A stretch of DNA of 64,000 nucleotides from Phanerodontia chrysosporium (taxonomy: Eukaryota; Basidiomycota; Agaricomycetes; Polyporales; Phanerochaetaceae): contig MJGA01000034.1 in NCBI GenBank assembly GCA_001910725.1, positions 62,001 through 126,000 of the forward strand. The letters are read 5' to 3'. Within the stretch, counting starts at the first letter, position 1. The number at the start of each line of letters is the position of its first letter. Below are positions 49,091 to 60,676 of the stretch, in pieces. The notes beneath the pieces were generated by a model, which worked only from the letters and a program-made list of their open reading frames with translations, did not search any database and was not told the origin of the DNA. A program made the translations under genes and the position numbers.

Positions 49091-52000
49091 ATGCTACCGA
49101 AGGTAGCCAACCAGCTCATACACCACACTTCGCGCGCAGTCGCGGTCGTCCAGAACCAAACCGGTCACACTATCCGCAATGTCCTCCATCTCCAGACTTC
49201 GACTCCTACGACAGTAGGGAACCGCAACGGGCCAGGATCATCGAGCTCTGGCAAGGGCAGCAATGGTACTGGCGCAGGAGGAGCAAGGCAGAGCGGCAGT
49301 AGTCGCTTCTACAACAGCTACTCGGTGAGCAGCGTCTAAGCTCGGGCTTCCTAGCATTTCGTCTAACGCGTACATAGGCTCTGAGCCGGTCTGTTACTCA
49401 GGCAGATCCCTCTCTCCTTCATTCCGCAACCATAGAACTTGCCGACGATGCAGAAGAGCTCTCCGTCGTCCCATCCTCCGCTGCCTCGGCGCGTCGCCTT
49501 CGGCACCGGGCGCGTAGTCACAGCATGACGCTCGGCGTTCACGATGCCAAGGCGGAGAAGATCGGCCTTTTGCAAGCTTTGCAGCAGCATGTACGCGCCA
49601 GACACGCTTTCGCCATCGCCGACGCCACCTCTACCCACGTACAGGACTCGCAGCAGCAGCAGGCTTCGATAGCACAACTAGAGGATGTCGATGATGCCGA
49701 AGCCGCCGAGCGTATCGCTGAACAAGAGAAGTTCATCGCCGCATTCAAGGCTGCTCAGTCCCCAGAAGACGTCGAGAAACTGCTCGAGCGCGTCGTGCAG
49801 CTACGCGAGTCTGCTCGCACTCACGACACGTTGGTGTACAACGAGGCTCTCGAGGCTCTCGTCCGCACGCGTACTCCTGGTACTCCCCTCGCTGCTATCC
49901 TGGAACTCTACAACCACATGGTCTCTCGTTCTGTTGTCCCCGACGTCCGTACATACTGCTCTTTGATCAGTGCTTTGACAGAACGCGATCAAGAGTTGCA
50001 GAAGAAGATTGAGCACCTTGAGGAGCGTACGAAGATCAACATTGCTCTGGGCCGGTATACACCCCAACTCGAGCGCATGCATGTACATCGGATCGGCCAA
50101 CTTCGTTCGGAGAACAATTTGTCTTCGGCCATGCTGCTCTTCAAGGCAGCGTGTCATATGCCTCGGCACAGGATCCCGACTTGGGTTTACGTCCACCTCC
50201 TCCGCTCGTGCGCCTACCGCGGCAATGTCGATGCTGCGCTTCAAGTGTTCGGTCATTATGAGAAGCGTCACTCTAAGCCTGTTCTGCCGATGTACGCGTA
50301 CCTCATCTCGGCTTACAACAAACATGGCGACATCACCGGCGCGAAGGAAATCTTCTCGTCCTTCAGGAAGGCGGCTCAGTCTGACGGTATCGACTTGGGA
50401 ACGTTGGAACAGGATCAGACGCAATTCCGGGACGCTTACCTAGGCATTTGGAACCTCATGATCACGACGTACTTCTCGCACAGCCGGATTCCAGATGCCC
50501 TCGGGTTGCTGGAGGAGATGGTGGGACCGCAGGCGACCGCGGAATTCCGATGTGGTGACATTCCTGCTCCTTCGCCAGCGACGTACTCCAGGGTTATCAA
50601 GGTTTCATTCAGAACAGCGATCTCGACAGCGCCATTGTTTGGTTCGACAGGCTTCTCGAGCAGCCGGAGCTCGCTGGGGATGCGCGGCAGCCCTCGCTGC
50701 AGCCTACCAAACCGAACTCTTACGCTTGGTCGGCTATGGTTCTCGGCTGGCATCGGCGAAGCGGGTCGAGGATCTCAATCGACTCGTCCAACGCGCAATT
50801 CGGGAAAATCTCCATGCTTTCCACCCATACGAGCACGCCATGATCGTCTACGCCAACACTCAGTACCTCGATTCCCGTTCCGATTTGCCGTCGGAGGCCG
50901 TCATCGCCGAGCTCGACCGCTTGTGCGAACAGCATCTTCGCTACGAGCTTGTCAAGGGTCTGGAGCACAACGGCAAGTTCTACGACGTCACGGATGAGGT
51001 CTTCAGCATGTTCCCAGCCGTCATAAAGCTTCGCCTCAAGCACGGTGACTACGCTGGTACGGTTGATCTCGTAGAGCGCTTCGTCAAGGCAGTGCACGAG
51101 GATTACGTTCGTGTCGAGGCTACCGGAGAAATGCAGCCGAATGTCGTTCAGGAGCGGTCGCACAGACTTCGTCGGTTCTTGGGCGGATGACCAGCGTCTT
51201 GCTCTCCGTTCCGGGCGTTCGCATCCCTCTGAAGCACCTCATGCGCTGGGCAACACTTTCGAGAAGCATCGGCATCTTTGCCCAACAGCCGGTAGCCTCG
51301 TACTACGTCGCCGCATACCTGCAGTCAACCGACGAGGAACGTGCCACTCTCTCCCCGGCAGAGTGGCACAGCCTCTTCGAGGCCGGTGCCAACGTCGTTC
51401 ATGGTGAAAATGTCGGTCACGCTGTTTCGGAAGAGTCGCTTCTCAGACCCTGCTCTGTCCCTCCCTTCGACTTGTTGGCCATTATCGAGGACTCTGCCCG
51501 GTTCGGCAACGATTGGACATCTATTCCGTATACCCTGGCGGTGTTTGTGGGCCAGGCAATCGGTGAAGTTCATGGTGCAAACCCCGACGCGCTATCTCAA
51601 AGGCTGGCAGCACTCGGTCCTTCGTTTGAACAGCTTGCATCCCTGGTTCCGGTTACTCCAACACGCACGGCTCGTTCCACGCAAGATGTACCCGTCGAGA
51701 CACCCGAAACTGCGCCTTCCATTGAGGTGCGGATCGACAATCACCACAGTCGGTATGTCGAGGAGTATCTGAACCTCTCGACGAGCGTGTCTGCGACTGC
51801 TGCATACGATCGACTGATCGCAGGCACGGAGATTGGTCTCTACCCTCGCATCGAAGCCTTCGCTCGGCTGATTAACGCATTGGGGCGCGAGAAGGAGGTG
51901 GAGAAGGTCCGCACCCTCTACAAGCTGTCTCAGTTGGTCCTCGCTGCCATGGAGTCCGACAGGAAGGGACAGTCGTTCGGCTGGTTCCAGGTCGAGGACG

Positions 52001-53352
52001 CCATGATCATCGCTCTCGCACATGCCGGCGACGTCAGCAACGCCCACATCCACCGCATGCGGATCCTCGAGCAGGGCGGTTCTCCAGACGCGGACGCATA
52101 CGGCGCCCTCATCGAGCGCGTCAGCAATACCACGGACGACACCGAGAACGCCTGGCGGCTGTACCAGGAGGCTGTCGCGCACGGCGTGAAGCCCAACATC
52201 TACCTCTACAACACGATTATCTCCAAGCTCGCGAAGGCGCGTAAGGCAGACCGCGCCCTCGCGCTCTTCACGCAGATGAAGGCAGACAACCTCCGCCCGA
52301 CGTCGGTCACGTACGGCGCGCTCATCGCGGCGTGCTGTCGTGTCGGCGACGCCGCGTCCGCCGAGGCCCTCTTCCAGGAGATGACCGAGCAGCCGAACTT
52401 CAAGCCGCGTGTCCCGCCGTTCAACACCATGATGCAGCTGTACACGCAGACGAAGCCGGACCGTGCGCGGGCTCTGCACTACTATGAGAGCATGCGCAAG
52501 ATGGGTGTGAAGCCGACGGCTCATACGTATAAGGTATGTCCTTCAGCACTATGATGAAAGCTGTTGCTCATCTGTGCATAGCTGCTCATCGATGCCTACG
52601 GTGCTATCGAGCCTGTCGATGTCGCTTCCATGGAGGACGCTTTCGCTCAGCTCGTCGCCGATCGGAGCGTCCCCGTACAGGGCACGCACTGGGCCGCGCT
52701 TATCAACGCGTACGGCTGCGCGAAGAAGGACCTGGACAAGGCGATCGAGATATTCGAGTCCATCCCGTCACACCCGAGCACGCGCAAGGCTCACGGCCGC
52801 CTCCCCGACGAGGTCGTCTTCGAGGCACTCATGAACGTCTTCGTGCGCCTTCGCCGCCCAGACCTCATGGCTGCATACCAGGCGCGCATGCCCGCACTCG
52901 GCATCCGCATGACCGCGTACATCGCCAACTTCCTAATCAAGGGCTACGCCGCGTCGGGCAACATCGAGGGCGCGCGCGCGCTCTTCGAGTCCCTTGCGGA
53001 CCCGCCAACCGGCGTTGCGGCGCCGAACAACCACGCGCCACACGAGGACAAGCCCGAGTCCCCCTCGCCAATCCTGAACGTCCCTGAAGGCGTCGTCTTC
53101 AGAGAGGTGCGTCTCATATTCCAGAATACTGTAACCTTGCTAACTCGCTGCCTCCAGCCCTCAACTTGGGAGACCATGGTTCGCGCCGAGCTTGGCCACG
53201 GTAACCGCGAACAAGCTATCGCGCTTCTCCAGCGAGTACAAGCACGCGGCTTCCCACCCGCCGTCTACAACCGGATAAGCGGTATCATGCCCGACGTGTC
53301 GGTATCACCATGGGGCTCGGGGTCGGAGGCCTCGGCGCCGTCCACTCCCTGA
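49091..53352 (+). CDS. Large mitochondrial pentatricopeptide-repeat (PPR) protein
   Basis: Exons: 49091-49324, 49378-52533, 52582-53106, 53158-53352. The N-terminus is basic and Ser/Thr-rich without acidic residues (LPKVANQLIHHTSRAVAVVQ), as in a mitochondrial presequence. PPR units are clear: TYCSLISALTERDQELQKKI, PMYAYLISAYNKHGDITGAK, DAYGALIERVSNTTDDTENA, NIYLYNTIISKLAKARKADR, SVTYGALIAACCRVGDAASA, PFNTMMQLYTQTKPDRARAL and TAYIANFLIKGYAASGNIEG. Such proteins bind mitochondrial transcripts for stability or translation. The long second exon changes frame three times, each time by what looks like one missing base: near 50601, 50745 and 51185. The three losses add up to the original frame, and the rest is coherent. 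I regard this as one gene of about 1,370 residues with assembly errors. Confidence 0.85.
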
Positions 53353-53610
53353 ACACAACTCAAAATCTCAAAATCGCCCATGGTGCACCGGAGCCCTACC
53401 GCGCGACACTCTATCCTGTTTGCTGGTCATGACACTGCTGACGACTACCTTACGACGCTTGCTTGGGTTGATTGGTTGGGCCCCGCCGAAGAGCAAAATA
53501 TTTAAATCGCCCTCTGTAGAGTAGTAGTGTAGTAATATTTGGACTCATAATGAGGTACATCACGACAGTCCCCCATGAGCATCCCAGCTCAGCATGTACA
53601 ACGTATTTAA

Positions 53611-55732
53611 TCAATCTAGACGTGCTTTGCGGGACATCTCGTCTGCGAGGAAGGACTCTTCCTTGATGATTCTCCGTATGAAGATAGCGAGGAGGACGAC
53701 GCCAGACAGGACAAGGAATGTGACGCCCCATGGGTGTGCAGAAACAAAGTGCTCCACGCTGATGAGCCTATCATTGAGGAACTGAACAGGCCGTGAGCAC
53801 GGGAACAACCGCGGGAATGGAAAGACATACCCTAGCCAGGCGCTCCACCATGTTTTCAGAGTGCTTGTATGCGATTGTTCCTGCCAGTACGCCCTGCACC
53901 GCCGAGAACACACTCGTCGGCGTGAGAGCAATAGGCTGGCCAAGCTCGTCGACGTCGTAGTATACCAAACGCTACGCCACGTCAGCATAACTTTGACATG
54001 GCTAGCAGCTCATATACTCACCGAGTGGTTAGCGATGACGACGCGTGGGCCGGCCTTGGTCTCAATACTGTACATGCTCTTGAGCCACTTCTCCCACTTG
54101 TCGGCGTCCATGAGCGCGAAGACGACGTCGCCAGGGTGCTTTGCGTCCCGCCACTGCTGCGCGACCGCGCGCACATGTTCTGTGGTCTGGTGCATCTCCT
54201 TCTGTGGCGCCGCCACGAGCACGACGAGCGGCTTGTGTGGCGCATTCATGATCTCCTGGAACGAGTCCGAGTCGAGCTCGACGAACGTAGGCAGTTTGTT
54301 GCGCACGAGCTGGGAGGCTTGTCAGATGGCTTCCCGTATGATCCTGCGTGGCGACGTACCCATTTACCAAGAGCGTCGGTTGAACCCTCGAAAGAATCGA
54401 GGTAGGTCCATGCGGCGGGTACTGATGAATCGTGGTCTTTGAGGGCAAGGATTACAGGCCTAGATGAGTCAAGATTGAAGTGGTCGTAGAGAGGGCGAGC
54501 TGAAGACACGAAGACTGGAGGCGAGCCAAAGAGCACGTGAGAAGCATCGATGATTTGTTTCTAACACGGGATCCTTAGCAGAGTTCCAGTATGGGTTCAA
54601 CAGAACATACCACTGAGGTAGTGTCTGACGGTGGATGCAGAAGAAGGTAGAGCACGGGGTGCACCATAGCTTCCTCATTGAGCTTGTCCGGGGAGAGCTC
54701 CGAGACTGCGCTGTAAGTGACGTTTCAATCTCAATAGAACGGACGTGGATATGGTTCGAACACGTACGGGCCAGATACCTTCTCAGCGAAAGCCTTGAGC
54801 TGCTCTAGCTTGCGTCCGCCAGTATACTCGGTCTTGCTGCCTCCGTTGGCGCCATAGTAGTACAGCGTCGGGTACCCTGCGATACCCTGCGACCGACATA
54901 TAGCACCGTGAGCCTCGCAGTCAACTTCCGCAATGTCGAGCTTGCCACGCATATCGTGGGCAAGTTGTTTCCAGATCGGAGCAAGTTTCTTGCAGTGTCC
55001 GCACCTTGTCATGACTAAGCTTCAAGCGCATACAGCCAGCACGACGACTTACCATGGCGCGTAGAACTTGACGAAGACGTGTCCCTTCGAGGTCGTTTCA
55101 CCAAACGTCTTCTCGTCCAAGACTACGACCTGTCCAGACGGGTTGTAGACTTCGTGGTTGATGGGAATATCGACGTGGTCTTCTGGGGCGTGACCACGGC
55201 AGGCAAGGAGGTTTTCGGCGGGCGTGTGAGGAGATGTACTCGCGCAAAAGTTCAATCTCGCGCGACTGCTTGTAGACTTCCACAAGCTCTCCATCCTTAT
55301 AGAGGTTCATCTGAGGATAGCCGTCAACCTTATTCTTGTTACACAAATCTATGCGTGACTTAGCAATCATCATGCAGTACACCAGCACATTACGCACCAC
55401 CGTCCACGGCACAGTTCACTTGCGCCAGGTGAATCCCAGGGTCCTCTTGCTTCTCGGTCTCCTCCACTAGCTGCTGCCATGTCGGAGCAAAGTTGCGGCA
55501 GTGACGGCAGTAAGGGGAGAAGTGTTCAATGAACCTGCGCACTGTCAGCTTCGTCAGAGAGAAGCTTGATGATCTCAACGCACCAGACGCCGTCTTTGAT
55601 AGTCTCTTCAAAATTGGTTGGGTTGAGGACCTGGAGCTCAACGGACTCTACAGGTACTGCTGCGACTGCGAGCGCAAGCGACGAGATTACGAGGGTATAG
55701 GGTAGCCTGGCCAGTATGGTATACAACTGCAT
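53611..55732 (-). CDS. Transmembrane protein disulfide isomerase-like thioredoxin protein (ER)
   Basis: ATG at 55732 begins a signal peptide (LPYTLVISSLALAVAAVPVE). First thioredoxin domain: LNPTNFEETIKDGVW joined by a 49-nt intron to FIEHFSPYCRHCRNFAPTWQ, with a CRHC active site and VDGYPQMNLYKDGELVE. Second dom­ain: [20 protein letters not shown] with CGHC and GIAGYPTLYYYGANGG. Further thioredoxin-like segments follow without cysteines (RPVILALKDHDSSVPAAWTY, PTFVELDSDSFQEIMNAPHK, DADKWEKWLKSMYSIETKAG). A C-terminal membrane helix (VTFLVLSGVVLLAIFI) with a basic cytosolic tail (RRIIKEE) ends the protein. The gene has about eight exons; only some borders were fixed by eye. It should catalyse disulfide formation or isomerisation in the ER lumen while anchored in the membrane. 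Confidence 0.88.
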
Positions 55733-55888
55733 GCCAGCAGTGTTCCGGATTGAATTACGCAAGACTGAAGACCAGAAATATGAAAGGAGAGTGGTCGAGA
55801 GGAGAGAAGTGCTGGTGTGCACTGGCGCCCGCACACTCATCCGCGGTCATGCACAGGCGCCCATATACTTTCGTCTTGACCATCCGCG
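55733..55888. promoter_or_regulatory. Divergent promoter between the PDI-like gene and the KEOPS subunit
   Basis: 156 bp separate the two start codons (minus 55732 and plus 55889), so both promoters must lie here. A plus-strand CCCATATACTTTC at 55860-55872 is close to the KEOPS start. Confidence 0.5.
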
Positions 55889-56657
55889 ATGGAGACCTAC
55901 CGCTATCCCCAGTTCCCTCCAGAACTCGCGACGGTGTGCGTCGCACTGTTTACAGATGTGCAGAATGCGGCAGAGCTGAAGAAGCGGCTTGTGACTGCGT
56001 CTACCATGCCGGAGACGAGGGAGACGTCGAGCGTGAAGCAGTCAATTTCGCGTTCATTGATGCTCGCCTGGTATGTCCACGACGTCAATCCGATCTGTCC
56101 GTGCAGTGTGCCAACAAACCCCACAACATAGATCACTAGTGTGTTGCACCTGCAAACCGCTATATATCATGCTATATTAGCGGCAACACAGGACGCTTTG
56201 CGTACTAAGACAGTGCACTCGGAGGTGCTCTGGACCCTGAACCCCAGCAATAATGTGAATACTTCCACTACCACCTTTCATCGTCCTTGTGACTCCGTAT
56301 ATGCCACAGATTAGCGAAGCCTTCCGGCGTTACGGTGTAACGGACGACAGCAAGTCCCTGTTCGTAGTGCGTGTTGACAAGGAAATACCGGATGTCTTGC
56401 GGAAGATGCAAGCTGCGGTGCAGGGCGTGGTGTCGCCCTTGTCCTCACTGCAAAGTATAACGGACTGGGCGACCGTGAAGAAGGTGGGTTTGGATTTGAT
56501 TGTTCACGGTATCGTATGAGGTCTAATACCTAGTTAGTATCACAAGCTCAACACCGAGCCTGCTGTCCGCGAACATTCGCGAGACCCTGTTCGGGAGCGT
56601 GCTGTGGTAGATGAGATTGTTATCAGCTCCGTGGCAATGAAAAGCGTTCAAGCATAA
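55889..56657 (+). CDS. CGI121: EKC/KEOPS complex subunit Cgi121
   Basis: Exons: 55889-56070, 56132-56254, 56310-56483, 56538-56657. Reads ETYRYPQFPPELATVCVALF, NAAELKKRLVTASTM, then, one base off, GDEGDVEREAVNFAFIDARL, ITSVLHLQTAIYHAILAATQ, SEVLWTLNPSNN-ISEAFRRY, and the conserved end DPVRERAVVDEIVISSVAMK. This is the Cgi121/TPRKB family, the KEOPS subunit that binds the 3' end of tRNA for the t6A modification at position 37. All splice phases agree only if one base is missing near 56010 (CCG GGA expected where CCGGA stands); then the length is 199 residues, normal for the family. I treat the break as an assembly error. Confidence 0.87.
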
Positions 56658-56883
56658 TGCCAGCTTCAGCTGCATGAGGATACTATAACCAAACACTGCA
56701 AAGCAGAGAAGAGCAGTCGGTACGCAGAGAGTGCCTATCCCTTCAGCAAAGCGACTCTGTCCATAACAAAAACCTCCAGCACCAGTCATATAGGCCCACA
56801 TTGCCTCCAATTGTAACTGCCAACGTACATTTGGCGTGCCCAGAAGACAGGATGATTACAGTGCCACCCAGTGGTGCACCATT

Positions 56884-57535
56884 TTACTCCGCTCGGACGC
56901 TCCTCCAAAGCCACCGTCCGACCCCCATCACCCCTCCCGCTCCGATAACGGCCAAGAGCGGCGGTCCTACGAAGGTCATGCCGGCTGCTTGCAAGAGCGA
57001 GAACAAACCGCCTGTGCTAGCTCCGTAGATAATTGATTGGATTAAGGGCGCAAGCGTGCCTACAAAACGATCGTCTTCAGTTACGGCAGTACGAGACTTC
57101 GAGCTACGCACCAGCAATAGGACCCAATGTCCCGAAGCCCAAGACAGGAAGCAAAGCTGCAAACAGGCCTTGGGCTACCACTATCCCTCCGCCGACTATA
57201 AGGCATGTACCTATTGCGCGGGCTAGGTATGGATGTTCTCGCCGAAACCGATTGATGTTCTCAACAATGGCCCTGACTGCTGCCTCGGTATACTGCTTCG
57301 TGCGCAGGAGCTTGAGGACGATTGGAACTATATCTTGGTAGTGTTTGCCGAAGAGCCTGATTAGTCCCTTCCGCAAAGTAGGTGGGATCGCAACGTCGCG
57401 TCGTCTTCGTATGCCAGCATCGACGGGTCCCTTCAGCGGAGCCCTCAGCATAGGACACAGCGTTCGACGTCGAACGAACACAGCTCACTGCTGGACCTCT
57501 TCGCTGGAGGTGTTGGATGGGTTACGATTGGACAT
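56884..57535 (-). CDS. IFI6/ISG12-like small membrane protein
   Basis: Three exons, 57535-57489, 57443-57112 and 57059-56884, join in phase to 184 residues. After a short Ser/Asn-rich start comes a basic segment (GIRRRRDVAIPPTLRKG), an amphipathic part (YTEAAVRAIVENINRFRREH) and glycine-rich hydrophobic stretches: GTCLIVGGGIVVAQGLFAAL, GFGTLGPIAGTLAPLIQSII, GASTGGLFSLLQAAGMTFVG and LLAVIGAGGVMGVGRWLWRS. This Gly/Ala pattern resembles the interferon-induced 6-16/ISG12 family, which is also widespread in fungi, where its role is unclear. In animals members sit in mitochondrial or ER membranes. The family call is by pattern only. Confidence 0.7.
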
Positions 57536-57819
57536 GGTGCGCAGTGCTGGGGTCCTGAAAGCGCGAATGGTGCGATGATTGTGAATGAAATCTCGAGGTT
57601 TAAAACCAAAGGCAGGGAATGTCATGACTTTCTCAGGACATGGACACCAACTCAAAGATTGCGGATCTCTATACGCCATTACTCGCTTGAAGATATAGTC
57701 GAAGGTAGATATGCTCTTTCAAACGCCTACGACGTCAAATTTCAGCCGATGACACGAAGAAACAAGTTCGCAGAATCAGTTATAAAAGGTGCCTATTCGC
57801 ACTGGGTCTTCCCACGCTG

Positions 57820-59789
57820 CTAAATCGGTGCGGCAATGACCTTGCTTGTGCCTACAGTCGCAGTCTGATAAGCCTCGAGAACCATCCAGCCTGCCTGCTG
57901 CAGTAGCTGTTTCATGTGTAGAATTGTACGCTCCTGGCCGTTGAGGAAGGTCATCATCTACGGATAGCGGTTCACTCTCTAGAATAACGGACATGATATA
58001 AATGGACGCACCAGGAGGTCTACAGAATACGTAGGAGAGCTGGCATGTCCCATATTCGGTAGAAGAGGCTTCGGAGCGGCAGGGAGCTGGACGCCTGGAA
58101 CGCTCCGCACGCTGTCATCCTCGCAAGGGTAGGATAGCAGACTGTCGACCAATAGAAGACGCGTCTCAGGAGTTGCGGCGTCTCGCAGGCGGCGCAAAAT
58201 TCGGGTGCTGTGTGCGTCTGGCCAGTCATGGACAACATTATGGAGAAGGAATACAGATGTGTTCTTAACTGGCTGCTCCTCGAAGAAGTCATGCGCTGAA
58301 GCCATCGATTCATGAGCTCGCCTCGCACTGAGCAACTACTTCACTTACGCTGAAGAGTAACACGACCTGATATGAGAGCCTCAGGGAGCTGATGACCTAG
58401 GAACTGGTGCATGCGACGTCAACTCGCAAGCTGTGGGTGCGGTGAAGGCAGTACATACTGCTGCAGCATCCTTCATGACGGGCTCGCGATCCTGAATTAT
58501 GAAACGTAGATGCGGACAGTGTCTGGCCACGACGGCAGTCTGGCTGCCAATGCCACCGCCCACGTCGACGACGAGCGAGCCTTCCTTCAACCCCTCCCAG
58601 TCGAATCCTGCCCCATCATGAGAAAACATAAAGCAAACAACACGGGAAACTACGAACGTGCCTTCCAGGATTGAGTTAGGTGCTACAGACTGCTTGCCGC
58701 CTTTCATGGCAATCCCGAAGCGGGCAAGGCGCTGTTCGTTTTCGGGGGTCTCTAGCCACTGCCAATACGGCATGTCAGTCTTGAAAGCAAGGTTGAAAGC
58801 TGTCTCGTTTGGCTCATGCAGCTTCGCGGTCTCCGGGCCCAAAAGAGCATCTTCTAAATACGAGCTTGACTTCAAGCCTTCATCGGTCCTGCGCAAGCGT
58901 TGATATACGGCTCCTTTAGCAAGATTGGACCAATCGGTGTACTCACAGGTGTCCTATGAGTGCAGTCTGACCAGGTGTGTCGACATGTTTATCTTGAGGA
59001 CTGCGAATAACGAATCAATGGAGGCTACGCAAGTGGGAGACAATTTGTCACACCGTTTCAAGATGGTCTCGATCGTCTTGCCGGTGTCCAGATAAGACGA
59101 AATGCGGTTGTTCGCGAACACGTCTGGCGACAATTCAACGAAAATATGGTTCGTCGCAAGCAGACGCAGAAGACGCGCTGAATCATCTCGGGTCAATAAG
59201 ACGAAAACATTGGCATGAATCTAGATCACTGACCAAGCTTGGCTGGGTCGATATTGCTCGCCTTTGCAATGTCGTTGACATGGGCGCCCTGTATCCCTGT
59301 GAATAAATTTCACACAGCACGAGGATCCTTACAACGAACCTGAGGACCAGCGTCCCTCAAAACCTCGGCAACATTGGCTGCAGTCGCCACACCGAGCGCG
59401 GCGGACGTCATATACTGTGAACCCAACCTCGAAAGTTAGAGCCAGTCGGCAAGACGTTGGTTCATCCATACTTGAGTCGCTATCGCTACAAGCGTCAACG
59501 CCGGAGAGCGTACGGACTGAATGAGCTGGTACGCCGCAGCGACGATGAGAGCAGACGCTTGCTCGACCTCCGGGAGCTTGCTCGCAGCCTCCGATTCCGG
59601 CGTCGTGGGCGTGCTCAGCGAAGGGAAGTCGATGCCCTTCGACGCTACCTTGGCCTCGATGGAGTTGATGGCGTTCTGTATGATGCTGCCGAGAGCTTTC
59701 AGCTCCGCTAGTCCTTGGGGTGTGCTGAGCCGTGGGGCATGTCAGGCAGTTTGTCTGGAGGAGATACGAGAAGCCTACCCTTTCGACAT
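57820..59789 (-). CDS. Fungal O-methyltransferase (plant-type, SAM-dependent)
   Basis: ATG at 59789 in an 11-nt first exon (59789-59779) that joins in phase to 59724 (MSKG-TPQGLAELKALGSIIQ). Downstream exons give a helical dimerisation part (SALIVAAAYQLIQSVRSPAL), a winged-helix region (HVNDIAKASNIDPAKLG, RLLRLLATNHIFVELSPDVF, NNRISSYLDTGKTI), the SAM motif GSLVVDVGGGIGSQTAVVAR, HLRFIIQDREPVMKDA, and the catalytic-side VFLLHNVVHDWPDAHSTRIL with the general-base His and WPD. The end is GTSKVIAAPI with stop 57822-57820. The gene has many short introns, whose borders were only partly fixed. Such enzymes methylate phenolic or polyketide hydroxyls; no biosynthetic cluster is visible around it, so the substrate is open. 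Confidence 0.85.
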
Positions 59790-60676
59790 CTTTCAATGTA
59801 CTAGGTGACAGTGAGGCCGGATCTTCAGGGACGAGTCCAAGCTAGTGACCGTGGGTGTTATATGAAGAACGGAACTGTGGGCCGAGAACACTGCAGTGCG
59901 CTTCACTAACTGTAAAAGACTCCGAATCGGGCCGTTGCGATAGTCGGTGGCCTATGCGCTGAGCAGACCACTCCTAATCGACATGACGACTCGGTACGAT
60001 GTGTGAGAACCGCTTATGCGAAAGGAGGCACTCCAAGGTGCTGACTGGGACCAGCTGATGGTGGCTAACGAGGACAATCGAGCCATATTCGTTGAGAAGA
60101 CATGCCCGTGCAACGGACAAGATGACGCACCTTGAGCGTTCACGTGCGATATCCGGCCGAGCTTTGTTGAGCCGCCTTTAGCAGGGCACGAGTTCTCACG
60201 AGTTTAGTGCAATACGAAGAAGAGAGGATGTCATTGACAGGATGAAACCGGGTGGTCAAGGGAAATGGTCTGACAAACAACATCTTTAGGTCTGCCGTCA
60301 GCTGACTCCCGGCCTGCAAGTTTGATAGTCTATACCCACGCTGAAGACTGCCAAGTCCTCACAGGTACGTACCATTGCGTTGATGGACCCTATCTCTGTC
60401 AGCACGATTACTGACACCTGCGAACCTCCTAATCCTTCTAGACACAGACACGTCGCAAGCCAAGGTCAGTAGTAATGATGACGTCCTCATATGCGAAGCC
60501 AGACGTACAGCTCAAAACGTCCAACTAGCCAGCCCACACCACTTGCGTCAGAAAGCTTTAGCAAGTTACGTGATAGAATGAGATACACTGCTTGCAGATA
60601 TTGGTGTGCGTGGTTTTCGTTGTCATTCTGAACATCCGCGTAGGAGTAATATCGTATTAGCGATTTGATTAACCTA
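59790..60676. other. Intergenic, no gene seen
   Basis: Contains the promoter of the O-methyltransferase gene and the 3' side of CCT2. Short ORFs only, without recognisable features. Confidence 0.5.
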
